Shown one piece after another: positions 1-8,315 of a stretch of 50,205 nucleotides of DNA (position 1 is the stretch's first letter; each line of letters opens with the position of its first letter). Below the pieces are notes generated by a model. That model saw only the letters and a program-made list of their open reading frames with translations, searched no databases and was not told the origin of the DNA. Source of the DNA: Acidobacteriaceae bacterium (GTDB lineage: Bacteria; Acidobacteriota; Terriglobia; Terriglobales; Acidobacteriaceae). A program made the position numbers and the translations under genes. The stretch covers positions 1 to 50,205 of the forward strand of contig JASHNW010000102.1 in the NCBI GenBank assembly GCA_030041435.1, read 5' to 3'.

Positions 1-27
1 CCAATCGTCTTTCCCGACACGCGCGAC

Positions 28-231
28 ATGCTGAACGACGAACAAGCGGCTCGCCGACTGGGCGTCAGCCCCGCGACACTCCGAAGCTGGCGCTGCCGCG
101 AGATCGGCCCGCCATTCGTCAAACTTGGCCGCGGAACTCAGGCCCCAGTTCGGTACAATCCAGATGATCTTGACGAGTTCATGCGTCAAGGTCGCCACGT
201 CCCCTCTGTGCGGGCTGCATTGGAGGACTGA
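28..231 (+). CDS. Excisionase-like helix-turn-helix protein
   Basis: A 67-residue DNA-binding protein of the MerR-like excisionase/AlpA class. Residues 5-25 (AARRLGVSPATLRSWR) form a helix-turn-helix, followed by a wing ending VRYNPDDLDEFM, the usual layout of small directionality factors whose helix-turn-helix picks a site and whose wing contacts DNA. It ends 2 bases before the ATG of the integrase, so the two are almost surely cotranscribed. Known family members either promote excision or control element genes; that role is inferred here from position. The gene starts 28 bases into the window, so an earlier start or promoter cannot be judged. Confidence 0.8.
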   Translation: MLNDEQAARRLGVSPATLRSWRCREIGPPFVKLGRGTQAPVRYNPDDLDEFMRQGRHVPSVRAALED

Positions 232-233
232 CG

Positions 234-1262
234 ATGGATTTGTACCGCCAAGACAGAAGCAAGTTCTGGACTGCTGACTTCGTGATCGAGGGCCGGCGGT
301 ACCGGAAGAGCACAAGGAAGACAACGAAAGCCGCCGCGATGGAAGTGGCGATGGAGTTTTTCCGGCAGGCCCAGCAAAAACAGGTCCCGGCGCGCAAACA
401 ACGCCCGGCGCTGCTTTGTGAGTTCGCTGAAAAGAAGTTCCTGCCGTTCATCCAGGCGAGTTCGTTGGACTCGGACACCAAACGATACTACGAAACAGGC
501 TGGCGCCTTCTGTCGGAAACGCCGGCAAGGAATTGGCGAATGGACCAGATCAGGGGCAGCCAGGCAGAGGTTCTCAACTTCCCGGGTTCCGGCGCCAACG
601 CCAACTGCGGTCTTCGGACTCTCCGCCGGATGCTGTCCCTGGCTCACGACTGGGAGATCATCGACCGCAAACCGCGCATTCGCTTGCGCAAGGAGGTGGA
701 ACGCACAGCAGTATTCGACGCAGGGATGGAGAATCGATTTCTCGAAAAGGCTCCTCAGCCTCTCCGAGATGTTTTTTTGATCTCGCATGACGCTGGATTG
801 CGCCCCGATGAAGTGATTCGAATGCGCTGGGAAAATGTGCTTTGGGAAAAGAACCTAATCTTCGTGCCGGACGGCAAAACGGATAATGCAAAGCGTTACG
901 TGCCGCTCAGCGATCGCATTCGGGATTTGCTTCACGCAAGAAAAAAAACGCCCTTCAAATCGCCGTGGGTGTTTCCGTCGAAGCGCAAGAAGAACGCGCA
1001 CATGAGCTATTTCCTGATCGCGAAGCAATTCTCCGTCGTTCGCAGAGAGGCGGCGATCCCAAAAGGCGTGGTGCTCTACTCTGCGCGCCACTCGTTTGCA
1101 ACGGACATGCTCGACCGAACAGGCAACATCGTTCTTGTCGGCAAAATGCTTGGACACCGCAGCGTCACAACGACACAGCGCTACTTGCATCCCGAGATGA
1201 AGGGCTTGGCAGAACTCGTGAACGAGCGCAACGCAATGCGAGCTCAGCAGGAAAATCGGTGA
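234..1262 (+). CDS. int: Tyrosine recombinase (integrase) of an integrated element
   Basis: A 342-residue site-specific recombinase. An N-terminal SAM-like core-binding domain spans about residues 55-150, the catalytic domain 160-330. The active-site set is visible: R190 (in DAGLRPDEVIRMRW), K215 (DGKT), the HxxR box, which reads Y282-S-A-R285 followed by HSFAT, H308 (MLGHRS) and the nucleophile Y317 (QRYLH). The first position of HxxR is Tyr instead of His, a variation seen in some integrases. It follows the excisionase-like gene by 2 bases and its 3' end faces the 3' end of tRNA-Gln 75 bases away, the classic int-attL-tRNA arrangement of integrative elements. The body of the element would lie to the left, outside the window. 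Confidence 0.93.
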   Translation: MDLYRQDRSKFWTADFVIEGRRYRKSTRKTTKAAAMEVAMEFFRQAQQKQVPARKQRPALLCEFAEKKFLPFIQASSLDSDTKRYYETGWRLLSETPARNWRMDQIRGSQAEVLNFPGSGANANCGLRTLRRMLSLAHDWEIIDRKPRIRLRKEVERTAVFDAGMENRFLEKAPQPLRDVFLISHDAGLRPDEVIRMRWENVLWEKNLIFVPDGKTDNAKRYVPLSDRIRDLLHARKKTPFKSPWVFPSKRKKNAHMSYFLIAKQFSVVRREAAIPKGVVLYSARHSFATDMLDRTGNIVLVGKMLGHRSVTTTQRYLHPEMKGLAELVNERNAMRAQQENR

Positions 1263-1336
1263 GCCATGTCATACTTTACGTCATACTCGGGTTTTTCGAG
1301 GGGAGCGGAAACTGGATTAAGCCTTTTAGAATCATT

Positions 1337-1380
1337 TGGCTGCCCCCCAGGGATTCGAACCCCGATATGCTGATCCAGAG
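1337..1380. other. Candidate attachment site (att) in the tRNA-Gln 3' half
   Basis: Tyrosine integrases of this type usually recombine within the 3' end of a tRNA gene and restore it. The tRNA here is intact and its 3' end is the side facing int. No second copy of this stretch was found in the window, so the core sequence and the far end cannot be defined. Inferred from arrangement only. Confidence 0.35.
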
Positions 1381-1410
1381 TCAGCTGTCCTGCCGTTGAA
1401 CGAGGGGGCA
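1337..1410 (-). tRNA. tRNA-Gln (anticodon CTG)
   Basis: The minus strand folds as a full cloverleaf: a 7-bp acceptor stem (TGCCCCC with GGGGGCA), a D arm beginning GTTC, anticodon stem GCTGA/TCAGC around loop CTCTGGA (anticodon CTG, reads CAG), and a T arm with GTTCGAAT. The 3' CCA is encoded at 1339-1337 after a G discriminator at 1340. The length with CCA is 74 nt. Its 3' end points at the integrase gene, making it the likely attachment site. Confidence 0.96.
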
Positions 1411-1532
1411 GTTGCAGAGTGGCCACGGCGCAATGCGTTTCCGCATCCAGCACCGCCTTTTCATACTATCGGCCCTGCGCCACCCGGTCAATCTGCCTGC
1501 GCGCCCACGCACATCGCTCCTCGCGCAGCCGC

Positions 1533-4274
1533 TCACTCCTCCCTCAGTACCTCCAGGGGCTTCTGTCCCAGAATATGAAAGCTCGCAATCCATCCCGTCG
1601 CCACCGCCAGCACCGCCGTGCCCGCAATCGCCGCCAGCGAACCGCGCAGGTCGCGATGGAACGGCACGTCCATCTGGTGCAGCAGGATGCGCGTCATCAC
1701 GTTGGCAAACAACGTCCCCACCGCACCCGCCAGCAGCCCCAGAACTATAAATTCCACGCTGAACACCGTCGCGATCCGGTTCCGCGTCGCGCCCAGCGTC
1801 TTCAGCACCACCACCTCGCGAATCCTCCGGAACCGTGTGCTCGCCACGCTCGACGCCAGAATGATCAGTCCCGCCAGAATCGAGAATCCTGCCAGAAAGC
1901 GAATCACCAGCGTAATCTGATCCACTACGCCCTGAATCGTCTGCAGAATATCCGCGATGTTGATCACCGTCACGGTTGGATACGCCGCGAACAGCGCGCG
2001 CTCGATATCCGGAATCGCACCCGCCTTCGCGTGAACGTCTCCATACCAGATTGTCGGCTGATCCTTCAGGAGCGCCTCAGGCAGGATGAACTCACTGCGG
2101 GCAAAAGCGTGCTCGCCGGTAATCCTGTAAATCGCCGCAACTGCAACGGGGATTTCCTTGTCGCCGACCGCGAAGGTCACTTTCGATCCCACTTTCAGCT
2201 GCAGCCGGTCTGCCACCCGATCGACCACGGCCAGTCCGTCTCCCCCGTCTCCGCTCCACCACTTCCCTTCCGTCACCTTCGTGCCTGCGGGCGCAGCTCC
2301 AGTCCAGGAGAGCGTCGCCGAATGCAGCAGCCGCTTCGGGTAGTTCCTTACCTTCAGATCGTCGACCGATGTCCCGTTAATCGACTCCACGCGCGCAGCG
2401 ACGATCGGAATGGTCTCCATGCCGCCCACCACGCCGGGCTGCTTCTTCAGCAGCGTTTCCACACCCGGCACCTCATCCGTGCTCATGTCAATCAGAAACA
2501 GATTCGGCGTATCCGGCTTTACGTCCTCGTGCAGCGCATTCACGATCGACCGCTGCATCAGAAACACGCTCAGGATGAGCATCACCCCTGCGGCCAGCGC
2601 GGCCAGCACGGCCGCCGACTGATTCCCAGGCCGATACAGATTTGCCAGCCCGTGCCGCAGCGCGGAGTGCAGATGCAGCCGTGTCCGGGACAGGAAGGCG
2701 CGCAGCGTCCGCAGCGTCGCCGTGCTCAAACCGAGGATGAATACCAGCAGCCCCGCCAGGCACACCGCAAACCATTTCCCCACCAGCCACGAATCCGCCA
2801 GCGCCGCAGCAATGCCGCCCAGCCCGGCGAGGATCACCACCATCGCCGCCAGTTGCAGCTTCTGCCGTCCGCACCAGGCAACGACCGCGCGGGGACTGAC
2901 AAAAATCAACACAAACGCAGCAACCAGGACCGCAATCATCGCCGCGTCAGTCCGATGCCGGTGCCTCAATAGAATGCTCAGGACCGCGGCTGCGACAGAT
3001 ACAATCAACCACTTCATGCCTCGCCCGCGAAACTGGATCAGACGCGATGCCCCGTCCCCGCCACTTTCCACCATCCTCCGCAGCACCAGGCTTGGCCGCA
3101 CCTTCCGCACATCGAGCAGCGGCGGCAGGCAGAACAGCAGCGTCGTCAGAATCCCCGTACCCAGGGCAGCCAGCACCGGGTTCAGCGGCAGCCTGATCTC
3201 CGGCTGCAGCGGCAGCAGCCGGCCAAAAACCGCGGGCAGCGCGTATTCCACTCCCAGCCCCAGCGCGATGCCGATGAGCGCGCCGCCAACCCCCAGCACC
3301 AGCGTCTGGAACAAATAGATCCGCAGAATGTCCGACGAGCGCGCTCCGATCGACTTCATGATCGCCAGAACCTCGATCCTCTGCTGCAAGTGGGCGCGCA
3401 TCGCCATCGCCACGCCAATAGCCCCCAGCACCATGGCCACCAGGCAAATCAAACTCAGCAGCCCCGTCGCGCGATCCACCCCCTGCGCCAGCGCCGGACT
3501 GGTCTCGCGGAAGTCCGTCACCTGGGCATCGGGCAGAATCTTCTCAATCTGCGCGCGCACATCCGCAACTTTTTGCTTGTCGCCGATCGCAAACAGGTAG
3601 CGTTCGGTCGCCCGGCTGCCCGGCTGCAGCAGCCCGGCCTCGTTCATCGCCTGGCGCGTCATCATTACCCGCGGACCGAGTCCGACGCCGGCCGTCATGC
3701 GGTCCGGCTCGCGCACAATCACCGCCGCTATGCGAAACCACCGCCCACCCACCTTCAGCTCGTCGCCCACCTTCGCCCGCAGCCGCACCAGCAGATTGTC
3801 GTCGACGACAACGGTCGAATCGTCGAGTACTGACCGCAGATTGCCCGCCGGCCGCAAACCGACCGATCCGTAAAACGGATACTCGCTCGGATCGACGGCC
3901 TTGAGCGATACCAGCAGCGGCACCGGATCGCCCTGCACCATCGCCATGGAAACGGTTTCCGTCACCACCGTTCGCCGCACGTCCTGCTTCGTCAGGTCAT
4001 CCAGCAGCTTCAGTTCCTCCGGCGTCGCCTGCCGGAACATGCGCGCCGACAAGTCTCCCGCCATGATGCTGCGCGCCTGCAGCAGCAGCGCCCGCGAGAA
4101 CGACTGGCTGAATCCCCGCACTCCGGTCAGCGCCGCCACCCCCACCGCTACCGACAGCAGCACGAAGAGGAACTTCGCCTTCCCCGCGCGCAGCTCCCGC
4201 CATGCAATCTTCGCTGCGGTGCCCCACTGCAGCGCACGCTTGGTCCTCGCTCCCGTACTCACTTCCGCGTTCAC
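1533..4274 (-). CDS. ybbP: ABC transporter permease, YbbP/FtsX type
   Basis: A 913-residue inner-membrane protein with two FtsX-like permease units. TM1 is near residues 35-55, followed by a large MacB-like periplasmic domain, a first group of three TM helices around 270-385 and further central helices around 415-520. The last FtsX block (about 780-905) contains a hydrophobic segment followed by RFRRIREVVVLKTLGATR. The GTG start overlaps the stop of the ATPase gene by 4 bases (GTGA), which supports this start and translational coupling. With the ATPase and the divergent SGNH esterase it reproduces the ybbP-ybbA-tesA neighbourhood known from Proteobacteria. Family members are mechanotransmitters that move substrate or pull lipoproteins rather than import; the substrate is unknown. 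Confidence 0.92.
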   Translation of the reverse strand: MNAEVSTGARTKRALQWGTAAKIAWRELRAGKAKFLFVLLSVAVGVAALTGVRGFSQSFSRALLLQARSIMAGDLSARMFRQATPEELKLLDDLTKQDVRRTVVTETVSMAMVQGDPVPLLVSLKAVDPSEYPFYGSVGLRPAGNLRSVLDDSTVVVDDNLLVRLRAKVGDELKVGGRWFRIAAVIVREPDRMTAGVGLGPRVMMTRQAMNEAGLLQPGSRATERYLFAIGDKQKVADVRAQIEKILPDAQVTDFRETSPALAQGVDRATGLLSLICLVAMVLGAIGVAMAMRAHLQQRIEVLAIMKSIGARSSDILRIYLFQTLVLGVGGALIGIALGLGVEYALPAVFGRLLPLQPEIRLPLNPVLAALGTGILTTLLFCLPPLLDVRKVRPSLVLRRMVESGGDGASRLIQFRGRGMKWLIVSVAAAVLSILLRHRHRTDAAMIAVLVAAFVLIFVSPRAVVAWCGRQKLQLAAMVVILAGLGGIAAALADSWLVGKWFAVCLAGLLVFILGLSTATLRTLRAFLSRTRLHLHSALRHGLANLYRPGNQSAAVLAALAAGVMLILSVFLMQRSIVNALHEDVKPDTPNLFLIDMSTDEVPGVETLLKKQPGVVGGMETIPIVAARVESINGTSVDDLKVRNYPKRLLHSATLSWTGAAPAGTKVTEGKWWSGDGGDGLAVVDRVADRLQLKVGSKVTFAVGDKEIPVAVAAIYRITGEHAFARSEFILPEALLKDQPTIWYGDVHAKAGAIPDIERALFAAYPTVTVINIADILQTIQGVVDQITLVIRFLAGFSILAGLIILASSVASTRFRRIREVVVLKTLGATRNRIATVFSVEFIVLGLLAGAVGTLFANVMTRILLHQMDVPFHRDLRGSLAAIAGTAVLAVATGWIASFHILGQKPLEVLREE

Positions 4275-5008
4275 CTGTTGAGCTCCTGCGCCGCAGCCGC
4301 GTCCGCGTGGACAGCCTGCCCTGAGCTTGCCGAAGGGGCCAGTCCCTCATCCGCGACAACCAGCCCATCCCTCAGCTGAATCCTGCGGTCCGCGCGCTCC
4401 GCAATCTGCGCATCGTGCGTCACCAGCACCAGCGTTGTGCCCGACTCGCGCTGCCGCTCCGTCAGCAGCGCCAGCACATGCTGCCCGTTCGTCGTGTCCA
4501 GGTTCCCCGTCGGCTCATCGGCCAGCACAATCGGCGGCTCCAGCACAAACGCCCGCGCCAGCGCCACGCGCTGCTGCTCGCCGCCCGACAGCTGCACCGG
4601 ATAATGATGCAGCCGGTCCTCGAGGCCCACCGTCGTCAGCAGCGCTTCCGCCTTCCTGCGCGCATCGCCCCGCGCGTTCAGCTCGTGCGGCAGCATCACG
4701 TTTTCCAAAGCGGTCAGCGTCGGAATCAGCTGGTACGACTGAAACACGAAGCCGATCCGGCTTCCGCGCACCTCGGCCAGCTTGTCTTCTTCCAGCCCGC
4801 TGATCTCCATGCCGTCCAGAATCACCTGGCCTTCCGTCGGCGAATCCAGCCCCGCCAGCAACCCCAGCAGCGTGCTCTTCCCGCTGCCGCTCGCGCCCAT
4901 AATGGCGGCAAACTGCCCCTTCGGAATCGTCAGATCGATGCCCCGCAGAATCTCCACCGTTCGCGACCCGTTTCGTATGGACTTTTTCAGTCCCCGCACT
5001 TCGATCAT
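4271..5008 (-). CDS. ybbA: ABC transporter ATP-binding protein, YbbA/LolD type
   Basis: A 245-residue ATPase partner of the downstream permease. It shows Walker A GASGSGKST (residues 38-46), signature LSGGEQQRVALARAF, Walker B VLADEPTG and a switch His in LVTHD. The length fits the MacB/LolD/YbbA group except for a C-terminal tail of about 30 residues (from GLVVADEG on) beyond the usual end. That tail includes the peptide PSASSGQA, produced by a short dispersed repeat at 4313-4338 read in frame. Its stop overlaps the permease start. It is transcribed divergently from the tesA-like gene with only 38 bases between them, so the two promoters must overlap. Confidence 0.93.
   Translation of the reverse strand: MIEVRGLKKSIRNGSRTVEILRGIDLTIPKGQFAAIMGASGSGKSTLLGLLAGLDSPTEGQVILDGMEISGLEEDKLAEVRGSRIGFVFQSYQLIPTLTALENVMLPHELNARGDARRKAEALLTTVGLEDRLHHYPVQLSGGEQQRVALARAFVLEPPIVLADEPTGNLDTTNGQHVLALLTERQRESGTTLVLVTHDAQIAERADRRIQLRDGLVVADEGLAPSASSGQAVHADAAAAQELNR
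4313..4338. repeat. Short dispersed repeat inside the ybbA 3' end
   Basis: The core reads CCTGAGCTTGCCGAAGG. This resembles a short repeat that recurs in many unrelated genomes (CTTCGACAAGCTCAGG type), recalled rather than searched. Here it is translated in frame as PSASSGQA within the extra C-terminal tail of the ATPase. Confidence 0.5.
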
Positions 5009-5046
5009 CCGCTCTCCCTGCTCGCCCTCATTGCTAGACTAAAGCT

Positions 5047-5691
5047 GTGTATCGCCGCTTCGCGACCGCTGCCGCGCTCATGGCCCTGTCCTTTAGTCTG
5101 TACGCTGCGCCGCCCCGCGCCGTTCCCCTCCACTCTCGTAATCTTCCCGTCATCGTCTGCTTCGGAGACAGCATCACGGCCGGTTACGGCGTCGATCCCG
5201 GCAGCAGCTACCCGGACGACCTCCAGACCGACCTCGACAACCGCGGCTATCGTTACCGCGTCGTCAACTCCGGCATCAGCGGCAATACCACCAAAGACGG
5301 CGTCGACCGCCTGAAAGACGTCCTCGCTCTGCACCCGGCCGTCGTCATTGTGGAATTCGGCGGCAACGACGGCCTCCGCGGCATCCCCATTGGCGATACC
5401 CGCAGCAATCTCTCCACCATCGTCTCCACGCTGCTCCAGGCCGGCAGCAAAGTCATTCTCGCCGGCATCACCCTGCCGCCCAACTATGGGCCCGACTACA
5501 TCCGCCAGTTCAACGAGACCTTCGCGCTGGTGGCTGCGCAGCACCACGCGCCCGTCATCCCCAACATCTATCTTCACGTCTACAGCGTCCCCAACGCCAT
5601 TCAGGACGACGGCATTCACCCCACCGCCAAAGGCGCGCAACTCGTCGCCGACGAGTTCATGCCCCTGCTCAAACCGCTGCTCCACAAGTAG
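5047..5691 (+). CDS. tesA: SGNH-hydrolase / arylesterase, TesA-like
   Basis: A 214-residue GDSL-family esterase, thioesterase I/lysophospholipase type. The signal peptide covers about residues 1-21, so the product is probably periplasmic. Block I is GDSITAGYGV with the nucleophile Ser42, block III GGNDGLRG supplies oxyanion-hole Asn, and block V DDGIHPT supplies Asp188 and His191. The GTG at 5047 has no clear Shine-Dalgarno before it; an ATG at 5080 would cut the signal peptide, so GTG is preferred. Family enzymes hydrolyse acyl-CoA and short esters; natural substrate not known. It is divergent from ybbA, as in many bacteria. Confidence 0.92.
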   Translation: MYRRFATAAALMALSFSLYAAPPRAVPLHSRNLPVIVCFGDSITAGYGVDPGSSYPDDLQTDLDNRGYRYRVVNSGISGNTTKDGVDRLKDVLALHPAVVIVEFGGNDGLRGIPIGDTRSNLSTIVSTLLQAGSKVILAGITLPPNYGPDYIRQFNETFALVAAQHHAPVIPNIYLHVYSVPNAIQDDGIHPTAKGAQLVADEFMPLLKPLLHK

Positions 5692-5836
5692 CTCGCGCCG
5701 CGTCCAGGGCTGGGTAGCGCACGTCCCCGGCCGCCCCCATCCCTCATTCATGTGACGGAGGATACAGCGCTGCGCATCGAACCGTGTTAATCGTATGAGC
5801 TGAAAAGACCTGCGCGCTGTGTCTGCACGGGCTATA

Positions 5837-5945
5837 GCATTTTCAGGGAAGGTGCAGCCGGATGCCGGGAAATGAACTCGCTGCGGCCATCACGGAGCAG
5901 CGAGCCGGGTTCATTCGGAAAAAGCGTAGCGTCTCCTGAAAATGC
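5837..5945. repeat. Nested palindromic element upstream of the 5960 lipoprotein
   Basis: The outer arms are GCATTTTCAGG (5837-5847) and CCTGAAAATGC (5935-5945), a perfect 11-bp pair. The inner arms are CTCGCTGC (5877-5884) and GCAGCGAG (5897-5904) with a 12-base loop, extended by ATGAA/TTCAT (5872-5876 and 5910-5914). The element ends just before the AGGAGG ribosome binding site (5949-5954) of the next gene. It could be a REP/MITE-like element or a folded 5' leader; the sequence alone does not decide. The rest of the 5692-5959 spacer shows nothing else clear. Confidence 0.65.
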
Positions 5946-5959
5946 CGTAGGAGGACTCC

Positions 5960-6589
5960 ATGCGCACAGTCCCTGTAGTGGGAGTCGTTTTGCTGGCGGC
6001 CCTGCTGATGGCCGGATGCCAGTCTTCCGGCAGCCCATCCAGCGCGAATAACGCCGCAGCCCCTGCGCCTTCGGCCACCCCGCAGACCGTCACCGCCAAA
6101 GCAGCATTCTGGCCCATGTACCACGCTGCCCACTCCTGGGCTCCCGATGCGGCCGTCTTCCGGCTCACGGCAAAGTCGTTATCGGGGTTCACCAACGACT
6201 CCGGCAAGGCCGCCATGTGGGAGGCCGTCTTCGCATCTGCGACCCTGCACCAGTATCGCAACTTCACGTACTCCATCGCCGCAGCGCCGCCGCAGACTTA
6301 TGCGGGAGTCACCGGTGGGCTGGCGATGCCCTGGGGCGGCGAAACCCGCGACGCCATGGCGATTGATACTTCGCGGTTCAACGTGGATTCCGACGCCGCG
6401 TGGAAGGCCGCGTCCAGCCTGGCGGCGGACTGGCTGAAGAAGAATCCCCAACAATCTCCCGCCGCCCTGGAATTGGGCGAGAACTACCGCTATCCGGAAC
6501 CGGTCTGGTACGTGCAGTGGGGCGACAAAAAATCCGGTTACGCTGCCCTCGTCAGCGCGGACACGGGAAAATCTCTGAATCGCAAATAG
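5960..6589 (+). CDS. Hypothetical lipoprotein
   Basis: A 209-residue protein with a type II signal peptide: residues 1-20, lipobox LMAGC with Cys20, then an SSG/SSAN/AAAPAPSATPQ linker typical of an exported lipoprotein. The body (about 45-209) has no domain I recognise; it ends YVQWGDKKSGYAALVSADTGKSLNRK, resembling a small beta-rich module of the PepSY kind, which is only an impression. The start is supported by AGGAGG 5 bases upstream. It stands alone between tesA and the convergent truB, with a structured palindrome directly upstream. Confidence 0.75.
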   Translation: MRTVPVVGVVLLAALLMAGCQSSGSPSSANNAAAPAPSATPQTVTAKAAFWPMYHAAHSWAPDAAVFRLTAKSLSGFTNDSGKAAMWEAVFASATLHQYRNFTYSIAAAPPQTYAGVTGGLAMPWGGETRDAMAIDTSRFNVDSDAAWKAASSLAADWLKKNPQQSPAALELGENYRYPEPVWYVQWGDKKSGYAALVSADTGKSLNRK

Positions 6590-6652
6590 CCGCGAACCGC
6601 CACAGGGTGCCCCGCATCCGCTCGGTTTTGGCAGATGTGGGATTGCCGGCAA

Positions 6653-7528
6653 TTACGCCAGCACCACCACCGGCTGAAACAGCGTCCCCGCCACGCGTTT
6701 TCCAATACCAACCAATTCTCGCTGCCCCGCAAAAATCTTCACCAGCGACGCCCCCGAATATTCCGGCAGATTCACCTGCATGCCATTCCGAATCCGCCCC
6801 ACCGTTTGCTCGTCCGCCGTCACCGCCGGCATCTCCGGCAACAGCGTCCGCGGATGCACCATCCGCGCCTCCAGCGCCCCTTCCGCGCCCAGCGTCTCCA
6901 CCTCGCCCAGCGGCAACGCCTGCTCCAGCGCGAATGGCCCCGCCGCCGTACGCCGCAAACTCGCCAGATGCGCCCCGCATCCCAGTGCCTGCCCCATCGC
7001 GTGGGCAATCGACCGCACGTAGCCGCCTGCGGAAATCTTCATGGCAAACTGCGCCGTGTCCCCCTCGACGCTCTCAATCGTGAACGCGTCCACGGCGATC
7101 CGCACTGGTTTCAGATCCGGAGTCTTTCCCGCCCGCGCCAGCTTGTACGCCGGCTTGCCTTCAATCTTCTTCGCGGAAAACGGCGGCGGCATCTGCTCCA
7201 TCGTCCCCACAAAGCGCGCTGCCTCGGCACGCACCGCCTCCAGCGTCAGAGTCACAGCGCAAGGCGCACTCGTCCCCTGGCCCTCGGCGTCATACGTATC
7301 CGTCGCAAAGCCAAATCGAATCGTGCCTGTGTACGCCTTCTCGCTCGCGTTCAGGAATTGCGCCAGCCGAGTGAATTTCCCCAGCAGCAGCGGCAGCACC
7401 CCGGTCGCCATCGGATCGAGCGTGCCCAGATGCCCCACCGACGCCTCGCCCGTCGCGCGGCGCACCCGCGCCACCACGTCATGCGACGTCATCCCACCCG
7501 GCTTGTCCACAATGAGGAGCCCGTTCAC
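6653..7528 (-). CDS. truB: tRNA pseudouridine-55 synthase
   Basis: This enzyme makes pseudouridine 55 in the T loop of tRNAs. From the GTG start the protein (291 residues) begins VNGLLIVDKPGGMTSHD, the standard TruB N terminus, and carries the catalytic motif GHLGTLDPMATG with Asp38. A C-terminal region of about 60 residues would be the PUA-like domain. An upstream ATG at 7561 is in frame but adds 11 residues (MFQHRARYCDQ) before the conserved start, so GTG at 7528 is preferred. It is the last gene of a leftward series after folE, 111 bases away across a tandem repeat. Confidence 0.95.
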   Translation of the reverse strand: MNGLLIVDKPGGMTSHDVVARVRRATGEASVGHLGTLDPMATGVLPLLLGKFTRLAQFLNASEKAYTGTIRFGFATDTYDAEGQGTSAPCAVTLTLEAVRAEAARFVGTMEQMPPPFSAKKIEGKPAYKLARAGKTPDLKPVRIAVDAFTIESVEGDTAQFAMKISAGGYVRSIAHAMGQALGCGAHLASLRRTAAGPFALEQALPLGEVETLGAEGALEARMVHPRTLLPEMPAVTADEQTVGRIRNGMQVNLPEYSGASLVKIFAGQRELVGIGKRVAGTLFQPVVVLA

Positions 7529-7581
7529 CTGATCACAATACCGCGCTCGGTGCTGGAACACACCCGAACGCCGGCCCCGGC

Positions 7582-7633
7582 CTATACGCTAAACGCTATA
7601 CGCTACACGCTATCCGCTATCTGCTATCCGCTG
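7582..7633. repeat. Degenerate ACGCTAT tandem repeat
   Basis: About seven units of 7-8 bases with consensus ACGCTAT/ACGCTAA run in tandem between truB and folE. A similar pattern with ACCCTAT units occurs at 9412-9451, and a faint trace lies at 8287-8305. Confidence 0.7.
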
Positions 7634-7639
7634 TCTTTT

Positions 7640-8278
7640 TCACAGCGACGCGTTCGCCCGCTCCCGGATCAGCGACAGAAACTCCGCCCGCGTGTTCTGC
7701 TTCTGAAATACGCCCAGCATCGCCGACGTCACCGTCGACGAATTCTGCTTCTCCACCCCGCGCATCATCATGCACAGATGCCGCGCCTCCACCACCACGC
7801 CCACGCCCTGCGGATGAATCGCGTCCTGAATCGCTTCGGCAATCTGCTGCGTCATGCGCTCCTGCACCTGCAGCCGCCGCGCAAACACCTCCACCAGCCG
7901 CGGAACCTTGCTCAGCCCGATCACTTTCCCGTCCGGGATATAGGCTACGTGCACCTTCCCAAAAAACGGCAGCAAGTGGTGCTCGCACAGCGAGTACATC
8001 TCGATGTCCTTCACGATCACCATCTCGTCGTAGGCCACATCGAACATCGCCCCGTGCAGGATCGCGCCCGGGTCCTCGCGATACCCCCGCGTCAGGAACT
8101 CCAGAGCCTTCTCCATCCGCTCCGGAGTCCGCTCCAGCCCATCCCGCGTCGGGTCCGCATCGTACCGCCGCAGGATCTCCCGATAAATGTCCTGCGTCGA
8201 GACGTTCTCGAGGCCGGTTTTCCCGATGATCTCGCGGTCCAGCTTTTCCCGCCGCGGCATCACTGTCGTCTTTGCCAT
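7640..8278 (-). CDS. folE: GTP cyclohydrolase I
   Basis: This enzyme converts GTP to 7,8-dihydroneopterin triphosphate, the entry to folate, biopterin and queuosine-type pathways. The 212-residue product has the usual type I length and zinc ligands Cys98 and His101 ([10 protein letters not shown]) and Cys169 ([11 protein letters not shown]). The substrate-binding stretch [17 protein letters not shown] is intact. A purine-rich AGGGAAACAGGA precedes the ATG. Directly upstream (in transcription order) lie two genes of the 6-pyruvoyl-tetrahydropterin synthase/QueD family, which use its product, so the three likely act in one pathway. Confidence 0.96.
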   Translation of the reverse strand: MAKTTVMPRREKLDREIIGKTGLENVSTQDIYREILRRYDADPTRDGLERTPERMEKALEFLTRGYREDPGAILHGAMFDVAYDEMVIVKDIEMYSLCEHHLLPFFGKVHVAYIPDGKVIGLSKVPRLVEVFARRLQVQERMTQQIAEAIQDAIHPQGVGVVVEARHLCMMMRGVEKQNSSTVTSAMLGVFQKQNTRAEFLSLIRERANASL

Positions 8279-8315
8279 TCCTGTTTCCCTCTAACCCTGT
8301 ACCGCGTACTCCACT

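Noticed and set aside
1-1262. Prophage
   Set aside because: Only an excisionase-like gene and integrase are visible. No phage structural or lysis genes occur in the window, so the type of element is left open.
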